DNA of 64,000 nucleotides from Xiphias gladius (taxonomy: Eukaryota > Chordata > Actinopteri > Istiophoriformes > Xiphiidae): NCBI RefSeq assembly GCF_016859285.1, contig NC_053418.1:1080501-1144500 (forward strand), given 5' to 3'. The position numbers and the translations under genes were made by a program. A model generated the notes under the pieces. It searched no databases, was not told the DNA's origin, and worked only from the letters and a program-made list of their open reading frames with translations. Position 1 is the first letter of the stretch. Every line of letters begins with the position of its first letter. This document shows, piece by piece, positions 25,401 to 37,900 of the stretch.

Positions 25401-28400
25401 CCCAGTACCAGAACCCGGCGGCGCTGAGAAACAAGCTGCCAGAGCTGTCGCAGAGCGCCGAGGCCTCAGGTAAGGACACGCCGGAGCACATTTTTTACAC
25501 TTGTGTGTTCAGTCGTAACAGACGGAAATATGAGACCCAGGTTGACAAATCCAGGAATTCCCCTCTCAGGCTCCCAGTGGTTCCGACAGGCGCGTCGTTA
25601 TGCTCATGTGTGATTGACCCTGTGCGGAGGGAATCCGCGGTGCCTTAAAAATGCTCCGGCTCCATCCGTGTCGACATGTGTGGACTCGACTTTCCGCTCC
25701 GGTGGTGTGTTTTTTTTTTTCCTGAAGCCGTCAAAGATCAGAGGCCTCCAGCGAAACAAGAAACTGCTGCAGTCTGCCCCCTACTGGCTGTTTCCACGCA
25801 CCCTCACACATCGACCCTCTGTCGATTATTCCCTCCCCCGTCGCTCATTAACAGCTCCCGAGTTCCTTTATTTCCTCCGGAACGTGTCGCTCAAGCTGTC
25901 CGTCTTTTCGCTCTTTCCTCTCTCGCTCTTCTTTCATGTTTTCTTGATGATGCTGTCAGAAACCGCTGACTCTGCATGCTCATTTACTCTGCAGTGTTTC
26001 TCTCCTTTACCTCCCTGTTCTTCTCTCTCTCTCTCCCTTCGTTACCTCCCCTCCATCCCCCTCATCTTCCTCCAGCTCTCCTCCTTGGTTATCCTCTCTA
26101 TGACCTCCTCCTGCTGACTTCCTGTCACATGACGTCGGGCTGGCTGCGTGGTAAGAGCTGAAAGGTGTGACCTCAGGCTTTTAAGCCTCTCTCAGACACA
26201 GCAGACAAGGGGAGGACGGCTTTTCGTACCGCCACGTCCACCGTACTGTTGTTATTCTGCTGCTGATGACTTTTCCCTGTGGACGGAAACCTGTGAAGTG
26301 AAGGTTCAAAATACTCTCGAGTGCCGGAAGTCAGAAAAATTCACTTCTTATTATCACTGTTGATGAAAATAGAACTTGTCACTCAAACATGTTTTGCCAT
26401 AAACTGCTGAAGCTGAAAACGGACACGGTCGCCATTTGCCTTTTTGTCAGTATCTCAAGATCACGAGTTGATTATCTCAACATCTTACGATAACAAAACC
26501 GTTTTCTTCTGATAATAGGTAAGAGGCGGTTTTACCTCAGGAAAAAAATGGCTGTTCTCCCGAGGAAATAAACATTGTGGGCTCGAGATGAGCAGAATCT
26601 TATCACGTCATTCATGCCATTCTCAGGGTAAAGCTATAGACTGATTTGCCGGTTCTCCGGCGACGCCGCCATTACAAACCGAACAACTTTACACGACGGT
26701 GAGAGCAGAGATGTTTGGGTGGTGGTAACATTGACCTCTGTCCGGCCTCCACCTGCTGGATGGGAACGTTCTGTCCAGAAATGAAATGCAGGCCTGACGT
26801 CACCTGCCAGCTCATGACTGTAAATGAACAGATTGTTATCGGGTGAAATATTTCATTTAATGAAAATCTGAAACACGTGAAACTGTAAAAGTTCAGCAGC
26901 AGCCGGGAAACATACAGAGCGTAGACAGAATGTGAGGACTTCGGATTTTGCTCTCAGCTAAATGTCTTTGTTAGAAACTGTCTATTAAAACTGGACCCAA
27001 CTTAGAACCTTTATTTTTCAACATGGAAGAGTTCCTACGGGACCTCTCTGCTCTATTTCTAGTCAGAAGCAGGTAAGAAGGGGAAATTCTGTACATACAT
27101 TGTGGCGTTAACGTGCAGATTTCCGAGTGAGATGCCGCCGTGAGGACGGTGCCTTGTTTTCCTCAGCCCTCAACCCGGATCAGTGGGCGGCTGCAGTTTC
27201 GTTGGTCCTGCGCGAGATGCGTGCGCTAGTTTGAGTCATGTGCGGGATAAGGTCGCACGTTCTCGAGGAAATTAACCGTTTGTTTCCTCAACATCATGAT
27301 TCGGTTTTTTCATCTAGAAACACTTTTTTTCTTTTGAGACAACAAGATAATCGGTTTGTTATCATGAGAAAAAGGACTTTGTTATACCAAGATATTCAAC
27401 TCGGGGATAATATTGGACTGCGAAAGAAGAATTGCGGCCGTGGCCGTTTTCGGCTCCTGTAGTAACACTTACGTAAAATTCCGACAGTTGTTGTCAAATT
27501 GTGTTGCGTTAGCGTTGGCACGTGGAACTTCGGAGGAGGCTACGGAGACACTAATATGAATGATTCTTAAAACGAAAAGAAAACTGAAACTGAAAATATC
27601 CAAGTTTAACACCCCCTCTCTCTCTCCCCATCAGCGTGTGGAGGTGGGTACGCTGAGCCCGACGTTACCCAGTGCACACCGCACCAGTGTTTCCATAGCA
27701 ACGCACCGCACTACGCCGAGACGGACATCGTGCGGCTGCAGGGCGTCACCGGCAGCAACATGTACGCCGTCCCCGCCCTCACCGTGGACTCCCTCACCAG
27801 GAAGGACATCTCCGCCGCCGAGTTCCCACGCCATCGGCTGATCTTCAGGGAGAAGCTGGGGGAGGGGCAGTTTGGAGAGGTGAGCGGGGAGGGGCCGGGA
27901 CCAGTGAAGGTGTTTCTTGATGTTGTGGTCTTCAAGGATCCGATCGGGATTTCTTCACTTCCCGCAGGTCCACCTGTGTGAGGCTGAGGGACTCCCCGAA
28001 TTTCTTGGGGAGGGGTCGCCCCTCCCCGACAGAGACGGCCACTCGGTGCTGGTTGCCGTTAAACAGCTGAGGGCCGACGCCACCAGCCAAGCCAGGTACC
28101 TGTGAATGCTTGCATCATTTTCCTGATTCTTGTAAAGTGGATCCGGGCCGGGGCTACGAACACTCGTGGCCCCGCACGGAACTGGCTCGCGTGTCGCTGA
28201 CAAACCACTGCCAAACCAGTGCGTATTCAGCAGGCTGCCGTTCCTCCACAGAGAAGGGGCTGTTCAGTCGCTGCTGTGCCGGTTTGACACATCCGGTCTC
28301 ACCCACAGCGGTGGTTCCCAACCTGGGAATCTCGACCCCCCTAAGTCCTCGCAAACTAGATCTGCGGGGTCACCACGTGCATTCACACCAGCACTGAGGA

Positions 28401-30382
28401 ATAGCTTCTGGGCTAGGAGTGGTTTGAAGTGTGATTCTGAAATATTTTTCTGTCTGAGCTCAAGACTCAACCTGAAAATGTCTCCTCTCGCCCCCCTCCC
28501 TCCCAACTGTGCGCCCGTCAGGAACGACTTCCTGAAGGAAATAAAGATCATGTCTCGGCTGAACGACCCCAACATCATCCGGCTGCTGTGCGTGTGCGTG
28601 TCGTCCGACCCGCTGTGCATGGTGACCGAGTACATGGAGAACGGAGACCTCAACATGTTTCTGTCGCAGCGGGAGATCGAGAGCACGCTGACACATGCCA
28701 ACAACATCCCTTCAGTCAGGTTAATACACCGTCGGCCACACCTCATATTATCTGAACCTTTCAAACCATCTACTTTGTGTAGTTTCCGATGCAAACAGCA
28801 GGGGGCGACATACTTTTCTACCACATGTGCTACAAGATACAGGCTAGGATCAACAGTTTTCTTCAGAGGAACACGTGGATTCGAATTTCTCCTTTTCTTT
28901 CTCCTCACCCCCTTTTACTCGTTACTCCTCTTCCCTCTCCAAACATGTTCTCCTCCTCCTCCTCCTCCTCCTCCTCCTCCTCTTTCCCTCTCCCCCCCTC
29001 CAGTCTGTCCGACCTCCTCCACATGTCGGTGCAGATCTCGTCAGGGATGAAGTACCTGGCGTCTCTGAACTTTGTGCACCGAGACCTGGCCACCAGGAAC
29101 TGCCTTCTGGACCGCCGCCTCACCATCAAGATTGCCGACTTCGGGATGAGCCGAAACCTTTACAGCAGCGACTACTACCGCATCCAGGGCCGGGCGGTGC
29201 TGCCCATACGATGGATGGCCTGGGAGAGCATCCTGCTGGTGAGGGACAGAGGGAAGAGTTAACACAAGACAGTTTGCACCTAGTATTTATCAGCCGTTGG
29301 TTCCTGACACCTCTACCTGCTCCTAATGACGGTTTTAGAGTAAAACCGAAAGTTTTAAACTGCTTTATGAGTCTTTTCTTGGAATAACTCCACTCTGATT
29401 CATTATGAATGTCAGAGTATTTCTAATTTTTTAGGAGAATCTCTGCAGCCGTAGATTTAGGTTTAAAAAATATCCAAACCCAACCTGTGAAAGAAATAAG
29501 TTTGCACCTGAAAACCAGAAAGTGTTGAACCTCTTATTCTGGAGTTTGGTCCTCCATGGCGCCAAAAGACCCGGTATGATCCTGTCTTTTTGAACCAGGT
29601 CCAGTGGTTGGCTTTTGATCCATTTGCTCTCAGAACCAGTTCATCTGGAGGTTTTTGCCATTTGTCTTTGGTGAAGGCTCGTTAGGGTTGACAAGAAAAA
29701 CCTTTTGGATCTGGAGGACCTATTCCGAAGTCTTAAACTTTGAAAGCTCTATCATGAATTGTTTTCATTCGTCTTCATTCGATTTCATCTCCATGTCACC
29801 CCCGGCCTCCTCTCCAGGGCAAGTTCACCACGGCCAGTGACGTGTGGGCTTTTGGTGTCACCCTGTGGGAGATCTTCACTCTGTGTAAGGAGCAGCCCTA
29901 CAGCCTGCTATCTGACGAACAGGTCATAGAGAACACTGGCGAGTTCTTCAGGAACCAGGGCAGACAGGTGAGATGAATCAAACACACCCTAGAGAACAAA
30001 GTCCAGTACAGTTCATCCAAAATCAGGTATTAGTCTTACATCCAGGTGTGCCGCATTCAGGCTCTGCTCGTTCTACCTTTCACCATTTCTACATCTCTAA
30101 AAGGTCTGTCTGTTTTCATTAGATCATGCTCGATGCTACGCTGTGTTTTTTGAGATCGCTTCGACGCACAAGCCCACACACCTTAGGAACGCTCTTTCGG
30201 CTCCTTTACTATCTGGTCCCTTTAACTCTCCTGTATATCTCTCTCAGATTTTCCTGTACGCCCCTCCGCTCTGCCCGCCCTCTCTGTTCGAGCTGATGAT
30301 GCGTTGTTGGAGTCGAGATATCCCCAACCGACCCTCCTTCGAGGGACTTTACCGAGCCCTGAGGCCCCACGTCAACCAGTGA
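16469..30382 (+). CDS. ddr2: Discoidin domain receptor tyrosine kinase, DDR2-type (18 coding exons)
   Basis: Single-pass collagen-receptor tyrosine kinase of the plasma membrane. Coding exons: 16469-16529, 16626-16728, 17808-17883, 19209-19361, 20469-20616, 21150-21255, 21335-21524, 22776-23022, 23141-23230, 23984-24126, 24513-24624, 25353-25469, 27635-27879, 27968-28095, 28522-28719, 29004-29238, 29818-29967, 30248-30382. Phases agree at every junction and give 878 aa; human DDR2 has 855. Residues 1-17 are a signal peptide; ~23-180 the discoidin domain (CRYALGM to VELYGC), with Trp45 and Thr49 at the human collagen-contact positions Trp52 and Thr56; ~187-361 the discoidin-like domain with LNDST, RNDS and RNFT glycosylation sites; 408-429 the transmembrane helix; then a juxtamembrane region and the kinase. 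Kinase motifs: GEGQFGE 591-597, VAVK Lys629, HRD 731-733, DFG 751-753, activation-loop Tyr759/763/764, as in DDR2 YxxxYY. Start: the ATG opening the signal peptide. Intron 6 seems to use a GC donor. Similarity in VELYGC, PHYAE and the kinase favours DDR2 over DDR1; which teleost co-orthologue it is cannot be told here. Confidence 0.95.
21256..21334 (+). other. ddr2: ddr2 intron 6 with probable GC-AG splice sites
   Basis: A 79-bp intron. Reading on from exon 6 meets an in-frame TAG at the acceptor, so splicing is required. Donor GAGGAG|GCGAGC joined to acceptor CCAATAG|GAAGCT keeps frame and gives [17 protein letters not shown]. The nine residues between YDG and GLGQ match the DDR1 spacing and are one more than in DDR2. 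An in-phase GT donor 24 bp upstream (CCAC|GTATGA) exists, but it would delete the conserved YDG plus five more residues. Confidence 0.65.
21671..21968. mobile_element. ~300-bp MITE-like element in ddr2 intron 7
   Basis: The ends are imperfect inverted repeats: AAAGGTGCTATATGTA on the left and the complement of TACATGTGGCACCTTT on the right, 14 of 16 positions matching. The interior is non-coding. Size, inverted ends and intronic position fit a non-autonomous DNA transposon; the superfamily is not assigned because no clear target-site duplication is visible. Confidence 0.65.
23033..23053. repeat. (CA)n tract next to ddr2 exon 8 donor
   Basis: A CA run begins about 10 bp inside intron 8, just after the 5' splice site GTAACACG. 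Confidence 0.85.
25890..26110. repeat. Pyrimidine-rich tract in ddr2 intron 12
   Basis: C/T-rich low-complexity stretch with a CTCTCT core inside a 2.2-kb intron. No coding potential. Confidence 0.65.
28306..28390. mobile_element. Fragment of hAT (Charlie-like) MITE in ddr2 intron 14
   Basis: The segment CAGCGGTGGTTCCCAACCTG followed by GGGAATCTCGACCCCCC resembles the terminal region of hAT-type non-autonomous elements, whose ends read CAGNGGTTCNCAA and lead into GGGTCGNGACCCC. Only one end is visible, so it is a truncated copy. Confidence 0.5.
28949..28982. repeat. (CTC)n tract before ddr2 exon 16
   Basis: A trinucleotide run about 20-55 bp upstream of the exon 16 acceptor that lengthens its polypyrimidine tract. 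Confidence 0.9.
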
Positions 30383-31249
30383 GCCGAGGTCGCCGGGATG
30401 TGCCATTCTGCCTTTCCTTGGCAGTGAGTTTGTCCATCTCTGGACTCCTGGAAGATGACAGACTAACATGAGAAGACAGACTGGTATTGTGTTACAAGAG
30501 TGAGTCGCTGTCAGAGGGAATGAGGAAACTGGCAGAGCTGTGGTCTCTTGGTGGTTGGTTTGCTTTGTGGGAATAGCAGAACACTATTCTGAGAGACAAG
30601 ATGGAGATTGGAAGAGAAAAGGCTGGTCAACTCAGAGGAGAAACGTTTCGCAAGGTCCAAACCTTTCAGATTTCGAAGCTTTCTAAAGATTTCTGTCAAT
30701 GCCAGTTTCACGGTTTCATCCATCTCTTTAAAGCCTCTTCGACCAAAATGTCTTGTCGGACCTTTTGACATATTTTCTTTTCATGGTGTTATGGTGCCAA
30801 AGGTGCCGTAATCTGTGTTTTCTTCTTCCCTGGACAGACTCTTCAGTCTTGGTAGTTTCTCCTGTCCCTGTGGTTTTTATTATTATTGTAAAGCACTGTG
30901 TCTGTGTCTCTCAGTTATTCATGTTCATATATTAACCCACACTGGAGCTAGGGTTAGGGTCAAATTGTAGTGTAGGATTTTATTTTTAGATTTTTAATCT
31001 ATTTTATTTTTCTTGATTTATTGTATTTCACTTGTTCTGGTCTTTTTTTGTGGATATGATTGTTGTTCAGCTGAGGTTCACATCACAGTGCCAAGAGGCT
31101 GTGTGGTTCACAGACATAGAATCGGACAGTGGGTAACTGTGGGTAGTTTGGGAAAGAACCGCATTTGGAGGCACATTGAAACCAAATAAGAAAAAAGTTG
31201 TGCCAAAGAGAAACACAGTTTTTTAGTGTTAAAATGATAACATTATTAC

Positions 31250-31255
31250 AATAAA
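31250..31255 (+). terminator. ddr2: Proximal poly(A) signal candidate of ddr2
   Basis: AATAAA about 870 bp after the stop codon. The downstream GT-rich element is weak. Confidence 0.35.
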
Positions 31256-34200
31256 ATTGTAAAACTAATCCACAGAAGTGACTCGGGGCAGACGATTAAA
31301 GCAATAACAACCAGTAACATCTGCAAATTTGGTGGATGCTTTTATTCAAAGTGCCATACGTTTGTAGCAAGAGTGGTACCAGTGGGAATTAAGCCAACAT
31401 TAACAACACTGGTACTGCAATTGAGGAGGGTATCAACCCTCAGAGTATCTAATGCAAAGATCTCACGTCAGTGTATCACTTTGCCTTTGCCTGTGTTTGT
31501 GGTTGGGCTTAAAAATGTATTTTAAGTGTGTATATGTCTATGTTGGAGCCCGTAGACCTGTAGGTGTGTATGCTTTGTCTCCATCAGCCCTGTTCTGCCT
31601 TGATGGAGTTAGTTGTGGTTTGGTTTGGTTTGGTTTGGGTTAGTTTGGGTTAAGATCAGCCAGTAGAGCAATAGAGCATTGAGATTTTGAACTTTGGAAT
31701 CAGTAGTTTCATCACTCATAAGACAACAGCTGGGGGGAAAAAAAAAGTTCAAATTAAAATTAAAGTGTTATCCAAACAGAAACGGGGCCTTTGCAGCAAC
31801 AAGATGACCTGACTAAATGCTGGCAAGTTGTTGTTTTGTAGTGATACGTTATTTGGCTTAGTTTTAAAGATGATGAAGACACTATGGCCCCGTTTAGCTA
31901 GTTAGCTCACTAGCTAAATAACTAGATCTCCGGGGATGAGGTTTACTTTAGTTTAAGGATATATGCAAGCTAACTGCCTTCTATGCTCGCTGTCTAAGTA
32001 ACTAGCAAAGTACTTAGCAAGTAAGGTTATGTTTAACAAAAGGTTTGGCTTCATTACAAAAACTGTGGAGATGCTGGTTAGCTTTCTGTGCTGCCAGCTG
32101 CATAATCGCTCAATTTGTCTAGTGTTGTCTTGTCTTTGCCCAGTTTGACAGTGTTATAGTTAGACTAGGTTGGGTGTGACTTTAAAGACGTGCTACAGCA
32201 GCAAATCCGACCACATCAAGGTAGAATTTCGGCAAGCGGAGATAAGGCATAACGTGTACATTTTGGGCCGTACGTAGCCAAACTACTGTGTTAGAATGGG
32301 ACTCTCGGAGCTGAGGGCCAGTGAGCCAAGGGACTGAGGAGCAGGGGTAGACAAACCTTGGACAGACGACGCCATCGGACAAGTCCAATCTCTCATTGTA
32401 TTGACCGTACGGTCACTGCTGCACCTTTGCTAATGCCCTAAAGGAGATTCATTTAAGAAAATATAGATTCCTTTTTTGCCATCAGAGGGCACAAATAATG
32501 ACCTGTCGACAAGATGTCTGAAAAGCAAGGCCTGTCTTGAAATCTATACTGATTTTTACCGCATAGCAATTCAAAAGAGTCTTGTTTACAGAACTTATGC
32601 TGGATAGATGCAGCACAGAACAAAATGAATACAGGGCTTTGGACTTTATAGTGGCCACTCCTTGCAATCTTAAGCAAACATACAGAAAGGCAGATACAGA
32701 GAAAGAGGTGATGATGAAGTCGACAATGGTGATGGTGGGTTTTCCATAGTTGTACTGCAGCATTGCTAGCCGTGACGTCAGGATGATTGGGACATCGAGC
32801 TTCAAGCGGGTAAAACTAAAGGTGATTGGTCAACATTGTAACTTGGTCAACATATGTTCTTTCACTTGGATTTCTAATGGGTCGGTCACGACGACATTCA
32901 AAACGTAAAAAGTTTCATAATGACCGTTTTATCTCAAGGGAATTTCTGCAATCGGTGGAAATTTGTGCTTTCAACCACTAACAAACTGTCTTGATAGTGC
33001 CAACCTTTGAGGGAATTCAGATCCCAAAACAGGGAGCGCTGCCATGGCTTGTCAGCTGTGTTGCACCATCCACTTTAACCCTCCTTTGTCAGAGTATAAA
33101 CCGTTCCACATCAGAGACGTGGTTTGCAGACACTTACGAGACAGGAGGGGCTGGTAAAAATATGTCTTTCAAATAAACTGAACTCATCATGCTGTTAGTG
33201 ATGGAGCTAGTGTTAGCTAACTGCTAACCGACAGTTAAAGGGCTAGGTAGCTCTCCACGTTAGCAAGCCTGCTAAGTGACAGTCATGCTGCGTTCACGTG
33301 ATGTCGGGGTTTACGTAATTTCCCACTTGTAAGTGGTAATTATGTCGAATTTTTCTTACAGCTCTAATACATCCGACTTTCCATCAAAGTCCGTTGCTAA
33401 AGCTAATTAAATGCAGAAATGTAGCTCTGCTTTTTTAACCCACACACATCCATCTCTATGGTAAAACACCCGTCAACCAAGGTTATTACACTTTGTTGGA
33501 ATTAAAACTCCTGTAAAGCAGCCGTTACTGGAGGTTCTTTGGCAAACAATTTGCTTGCTAGGTAGTACGACGTGCTTTTGAAGAAATGTAGCTAACAGTG
33601 TGTCTTTCTGTTCCGTTTTCTTAGTGTTTCTTGACTAAGACAGCTGGAGTCTCCGGTAGTGAGTGAGAAGCAGTAGCACAAGAGGTCAAGAGTTATCTTA
33701 GGATGTGAACGCTTGCGATCTTTCCCTCCGACACGACGTGAAAAGCGGGATTAGCAGGATAGCTAACTTGGAGAGCTGGCGTGTTAGCAGTTAGTTCACT
33801 AACTACAGCAGTTCACCAGCTGGCCCCGCAATGGCCCTCTAGTGCCGCCTGTGAGGTGTGAGCCAACACACAACACCTCCTGGTGTGAGCTAAGCTTAAG
33901 GCTGAAATAAATTCGTCGTCAGCGTTGCGATTTAATGGGTAAATGTGGTAAAGCACGTTTGCGTTTCTTAAAATGTCGTCATTTTGTGTCCCATTCTTTT
34001 CACGTTTAAGTCTCTCGGTCGATGCCGGAGCGCACTGCGTGTGTGCAGTATCCTGAATCCTCCCGTGGAACAAATTGTTCAAATTGTAAAACGGCGCAAA
34101 CCAAAAATCATCTTCACAGGAAAGAGGGAGGAAGACCAAAAATGTTACGTTTGAGTGCATCTTTCAGTGTTTTTGTTGTTACAGTAGCGTTTTGTTATCT

Positions 34201-34913
34201 GTACTGTATCTGAACACGTCTGTGAGTGCATGAGCATGTGTGTGTTTAGGAGAAAATGACTTTTGTGAATGAGTGTTTTTGACATTCCTTTGAGCACTGG
34301 GAGCTAGTTGGGATTAAAGTGGTCAACCAGAGTTGCTCTGCGGTGTCAAATTATGTGATTAAATGAGGGAGAGAGGATTTTTTTTTTTTTCTGAAACAGG
34401 AGGAGAAAGTGCAGGAAGTAAGGAAACCACTAAACTCAATCTCCCAGAGTCCTTTGCTACAGTGAGCCTGTGTATTTTGTTCTGGTTGCATAAGAGAGAG
34501 AGACGAGTCTTTGAGTTTGATAGTGTACAGTATAAGTGATCTATAATATCTCAGTGTGTGAATGCAGATTAGGTGTGTTAATTGTTATTGATAATTGATT
34601 ATCTATCAGAATTTCTAGTAGCTATTTCTCTGATTATTTCTATTCTGGAAAGGTGTTGGGCTTTTTTTTCTTGTTTGCGACGGGAATTCAGCAGTTTTGA
34701 ATATTTCTAACAGAGATGTCCTGTTTGTTTTCCTGCTGTCTGGTCTCCAGTTTCTCATCCACACTGTTTGATCGTCAGTGTTGTTTCAGACATATATTGT
34801 ACATAGGCTATTAGCTGTGTATATTAATATATTGGGAGTTAGGAACTTTGCGTTCTGGCGTCCCAAGTCATTTTCACTCTGTACCCTCTCATGTCTCGGT
34901 TTGTTTTTCTTAT

Positions 34914-34919
34914 AATAAA
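34914..34919 (+). terminator. ddr2: Distal poly(A) signal candidate of ddr2
   Basis: AATAAA followed within 50 bp by GTC/TTTGTC and TTGTGTC sequence; about 4.5 kb after the stop. Confidence 0.35.
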
Positions 34920-34940
34920 CAGTCAAATTTGTCAAACGGA

Positions 34941-37900
34941 GGAGTCGAGATTGTGTCTTATTTTAGGAAAAAAAAAAATAGTACATTTTTTAATAATTAT
35001 TTATATTTGTTTATAAGACGGTGTAGGACACTTTAACCTCTTCGGCCTACTGGAACTATGTGGGTCCACCATCTCAGCCATTGCTTAAATCCACAGACCT
35101 TAATTCTAAACTCCCCCACAGTTCACAAAGAGTATCCCAGAGCTTCAACAGATACAAAATATGTCAGGCGGAGTTTTGGAAACGCATATTTAATGTGATG
35201 TATAGAGCGTACTTCCACTGGATGACCTGACGCAGCCTCGGGAACACGGTGTCTTAAATGTCTTGAACCCTGGTACTGACTCGAAGTAACAGGCAGATGA
35301 CTGATGAGACGTCATGCGTTTGGTGCGGTAGATTAGTTGCAGATCTCTGAGCCGTCGGCGGAAACACCGGTTGGACGCGCTCCTTCCTTCGTGATCTTTT
35401 CGTTGTGACGGTAAAAACCGCATGAAGAGCGACCTTGCCTCCCTCCGCTCCAGCTGTTCTAACTGTTGCGACTCGCTACAATTCTGTTCGTGTGAGACAA
35501 ACAGCGTGATGTTCAAAATGTACACCAGCTGTGCCAAGTGTTCGTGTGTGGTGTATCAGCAGAGGGCAGCAGTGAGGCAGAAACCTCAGCCCGAACGCTG
35601 AATCCTGTGGAGGATTCACTGCACATCTTGAACGGCTGAAGCAAACAGTATCACTGATATATTTGATCTCTGACAGAACCTCTGGTGGTTCTGCGGGGAT
35701 ACCGGAACCATTCTCCGCTCTGATAATGAAATTCTCTGCTTTTACATTGGAGCTCAGTTGCACAGGGAACAGCTCGATGGTTCTGTCTGGGTTCAAACCG
35801 ATGTTTCGGTTAATGAAGCACGAACTCTTAAGATCTCAGGGAGCAGAACAGTGTGAATTCTATTTTAGGGTGGATTGTTTTTTCCTCTCTCCAGTATAAA
35901 CAATGGCTGATGTGTTTCAGTTGAGCAACAGGGTGCATGGTGGGCAGCAATGTTTTGTTGCCCATGACACTGCTAATAAAACTTTACAGCTAACAAATGG
36001 GGGTACAGTTAATACTTTGCCTCGATTAAAGCTGAGTTCACATTTTTTCAGCCACTATCCAGCAGACGACCTGCTGTTGCTGCCGCTGGAAACACGACGA
36101 CCCAACGTGACAGGAAGACCAAAACTAGGAGCTAAAACGGCCAAAAAGCTCCGCAGAGCTGTCGAGGATCATTTCTGGGTTCGTCACGGGCGGCCAACTC
36201 TTTCACATTACACGCTCATTTGATCCGTCTGATTTGTTAAACCACAAAAGAAAACCCCCTACACATCTTTACCTCAGCCCTGCAAGCTTCTGCTAAAGGC
36301 TCATTGATTGATCTCAGTCATTCAAACTACTACGTAGACTTTGTCGAGCCAAAGTGGATTCAGAAGCTGAAAGACGGGCGCAAATCTCGTGCATTTTACC
36401 TTTTCATTAAAAAAATGCCGTCATTCTCATTAAAGCGGCGATGGGGAGATTTGGTTTGGTGCCAGGATCAATTGGACAATGACGGATAGATGTACAGAAC
36501 CTTTTCGGGACAGAGCTGCTCTTCACCTTTGTGAGATCCACACTCGCTGTCATTGGCCTTGGCGGTAGCAAAGTTAAATTTGACAGACAAAGAAACCCAA
36601 AGCAGAGGTTTGTTTGCAGACGTGGGCTCAGTGACCACAGGTTTCTTAAGGGTAGTTCTCACAGTAGTCCAGGGCCAAAAGGCAAGTCAGGCATAAACAG
36701 TTCAGGTTTCATTTTGGTAGAAGAAGAAGAAAAAAAAACCGTGCAGTGTTGCCAAAGCCCTCTGCAGCTTCAGGTATGAAGAATAAATGACTTTTGGCTG
36801 GTTGGATGTTGAGTCAAAAAATAAGCAACACAATGAGTTTTTGGGCAGCAAACGAAGATTCTCCAGACGTGTTCAGCTTTACACAACACTGAGCGAGGTG
36901 ACAACAGCTCTCATCAAAGTGTTTTGTTTTGTTGTTTCCCAGTGGTGTGATGCTATATTGGGACCAGCCAAACCCAACCTGGCTGTAATTGTTGGTGCTG
37001 CTCGGCTCGCTGCTGTCCCCCTGAATGTGTGAGGACATTTGGTCGCAGTGAGGATTATTTTCTTCTCTTCTGCATGAGATCTGTCACGTCCACAAACACA
37101 TTCTGAGGAACTGGTTGAAGTCTGGTTATTTTTGGGCCGAAGCTTTCCCGGCTTTTTGTTGAATTCCATTGATGACAAAAATACTGAGTGTGCACGAGTG
37201 ACTACAATGACCTGATGACGGGGCTTTAATCTATTGTGAATTAGTCATTTACATGTCTTTTATTAAAATTAATCATTTTGACCAAAACCTCATCTGCTGC
37301 TTCACAGGACATCTTCATCCTCTGGGCCTGTGCGGGTTCCCAGAGCCCTCAGATAATCAACATGTCTTGTCTTCTGACATTAGTCTGATAGAAAGAGATG
37401 AAAAGTAGGATCCATGTAGAAACAGCTGCAGTTGTGAAATACTTTACTGAGAAATGAAGCTCGAGAGAGGTTTTCATGCCAAACCTTCGGGCCATGTTTA
37501 GGTCAGGAAGATCAGCAACTGCCCCGGTCTGAGGTAAACCTAGGTAGAGAGCACTATGTGGTACGTCTCAAAGGGTGGTTTTCATACACACACACACGTA
37601 GGACTTTGTTCTGCACCTGGAAAACCTGTGTTCTGGGAATCGTCTTGTGTTACTGTGACAACCGGCATCCTCGAGTTGTCATGACACCAGTCTGAGTTGT
37701 GGCATACCTACACATTTAACAGGGTTTTCCAATATTGTGATCCGTTTTCATGTTTATTGCTTATTTCCTTCAGTCTTAAGTGTTCCAAAACATAAATATG
37801 AAACAAATTGTTAATGCTACTGTCACCTCATTTTTAATGTTTAATGTTATTTTTAAAGTTTGTCTTTTTTAAATAATCTCGCACCACCTTGGCGAGCCAG

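Larger units (their letters stand above)
30383..34940 (+). other. ddr2: Probable ddr2 3' UTR and flank
   Basis: After the TGA there is no further coding sequence. Canonical AATAAA signals lie at 31250-31255 and 34914-34919; the second is followed by T/G-rich sequence, as expected of a cleavage site. A perfect Pumilio-type motif (TGTACATA) lies at 34798-34805. Mammalian DDR2 has a long 3' UTR, so use of the distal site is plausible, but the sequence alone cannot show continuity. Some of this may be intergenic. Confidence 0.4.

Noticed and set aside
28166..29050. 294-codon ORF, the longest in the window
   Set aside because: It includes the real ddr2 kinase exon at 28522-28719 but runs into flanking intron on both sides. 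Splice phases and kinase alignment define the exon, not this ORF.
31880..32010. Cluster of CTAGC/TTAGC words
   Set aside because: Irregular spacing, no inverted or tandem structure; it looks like simple composition.
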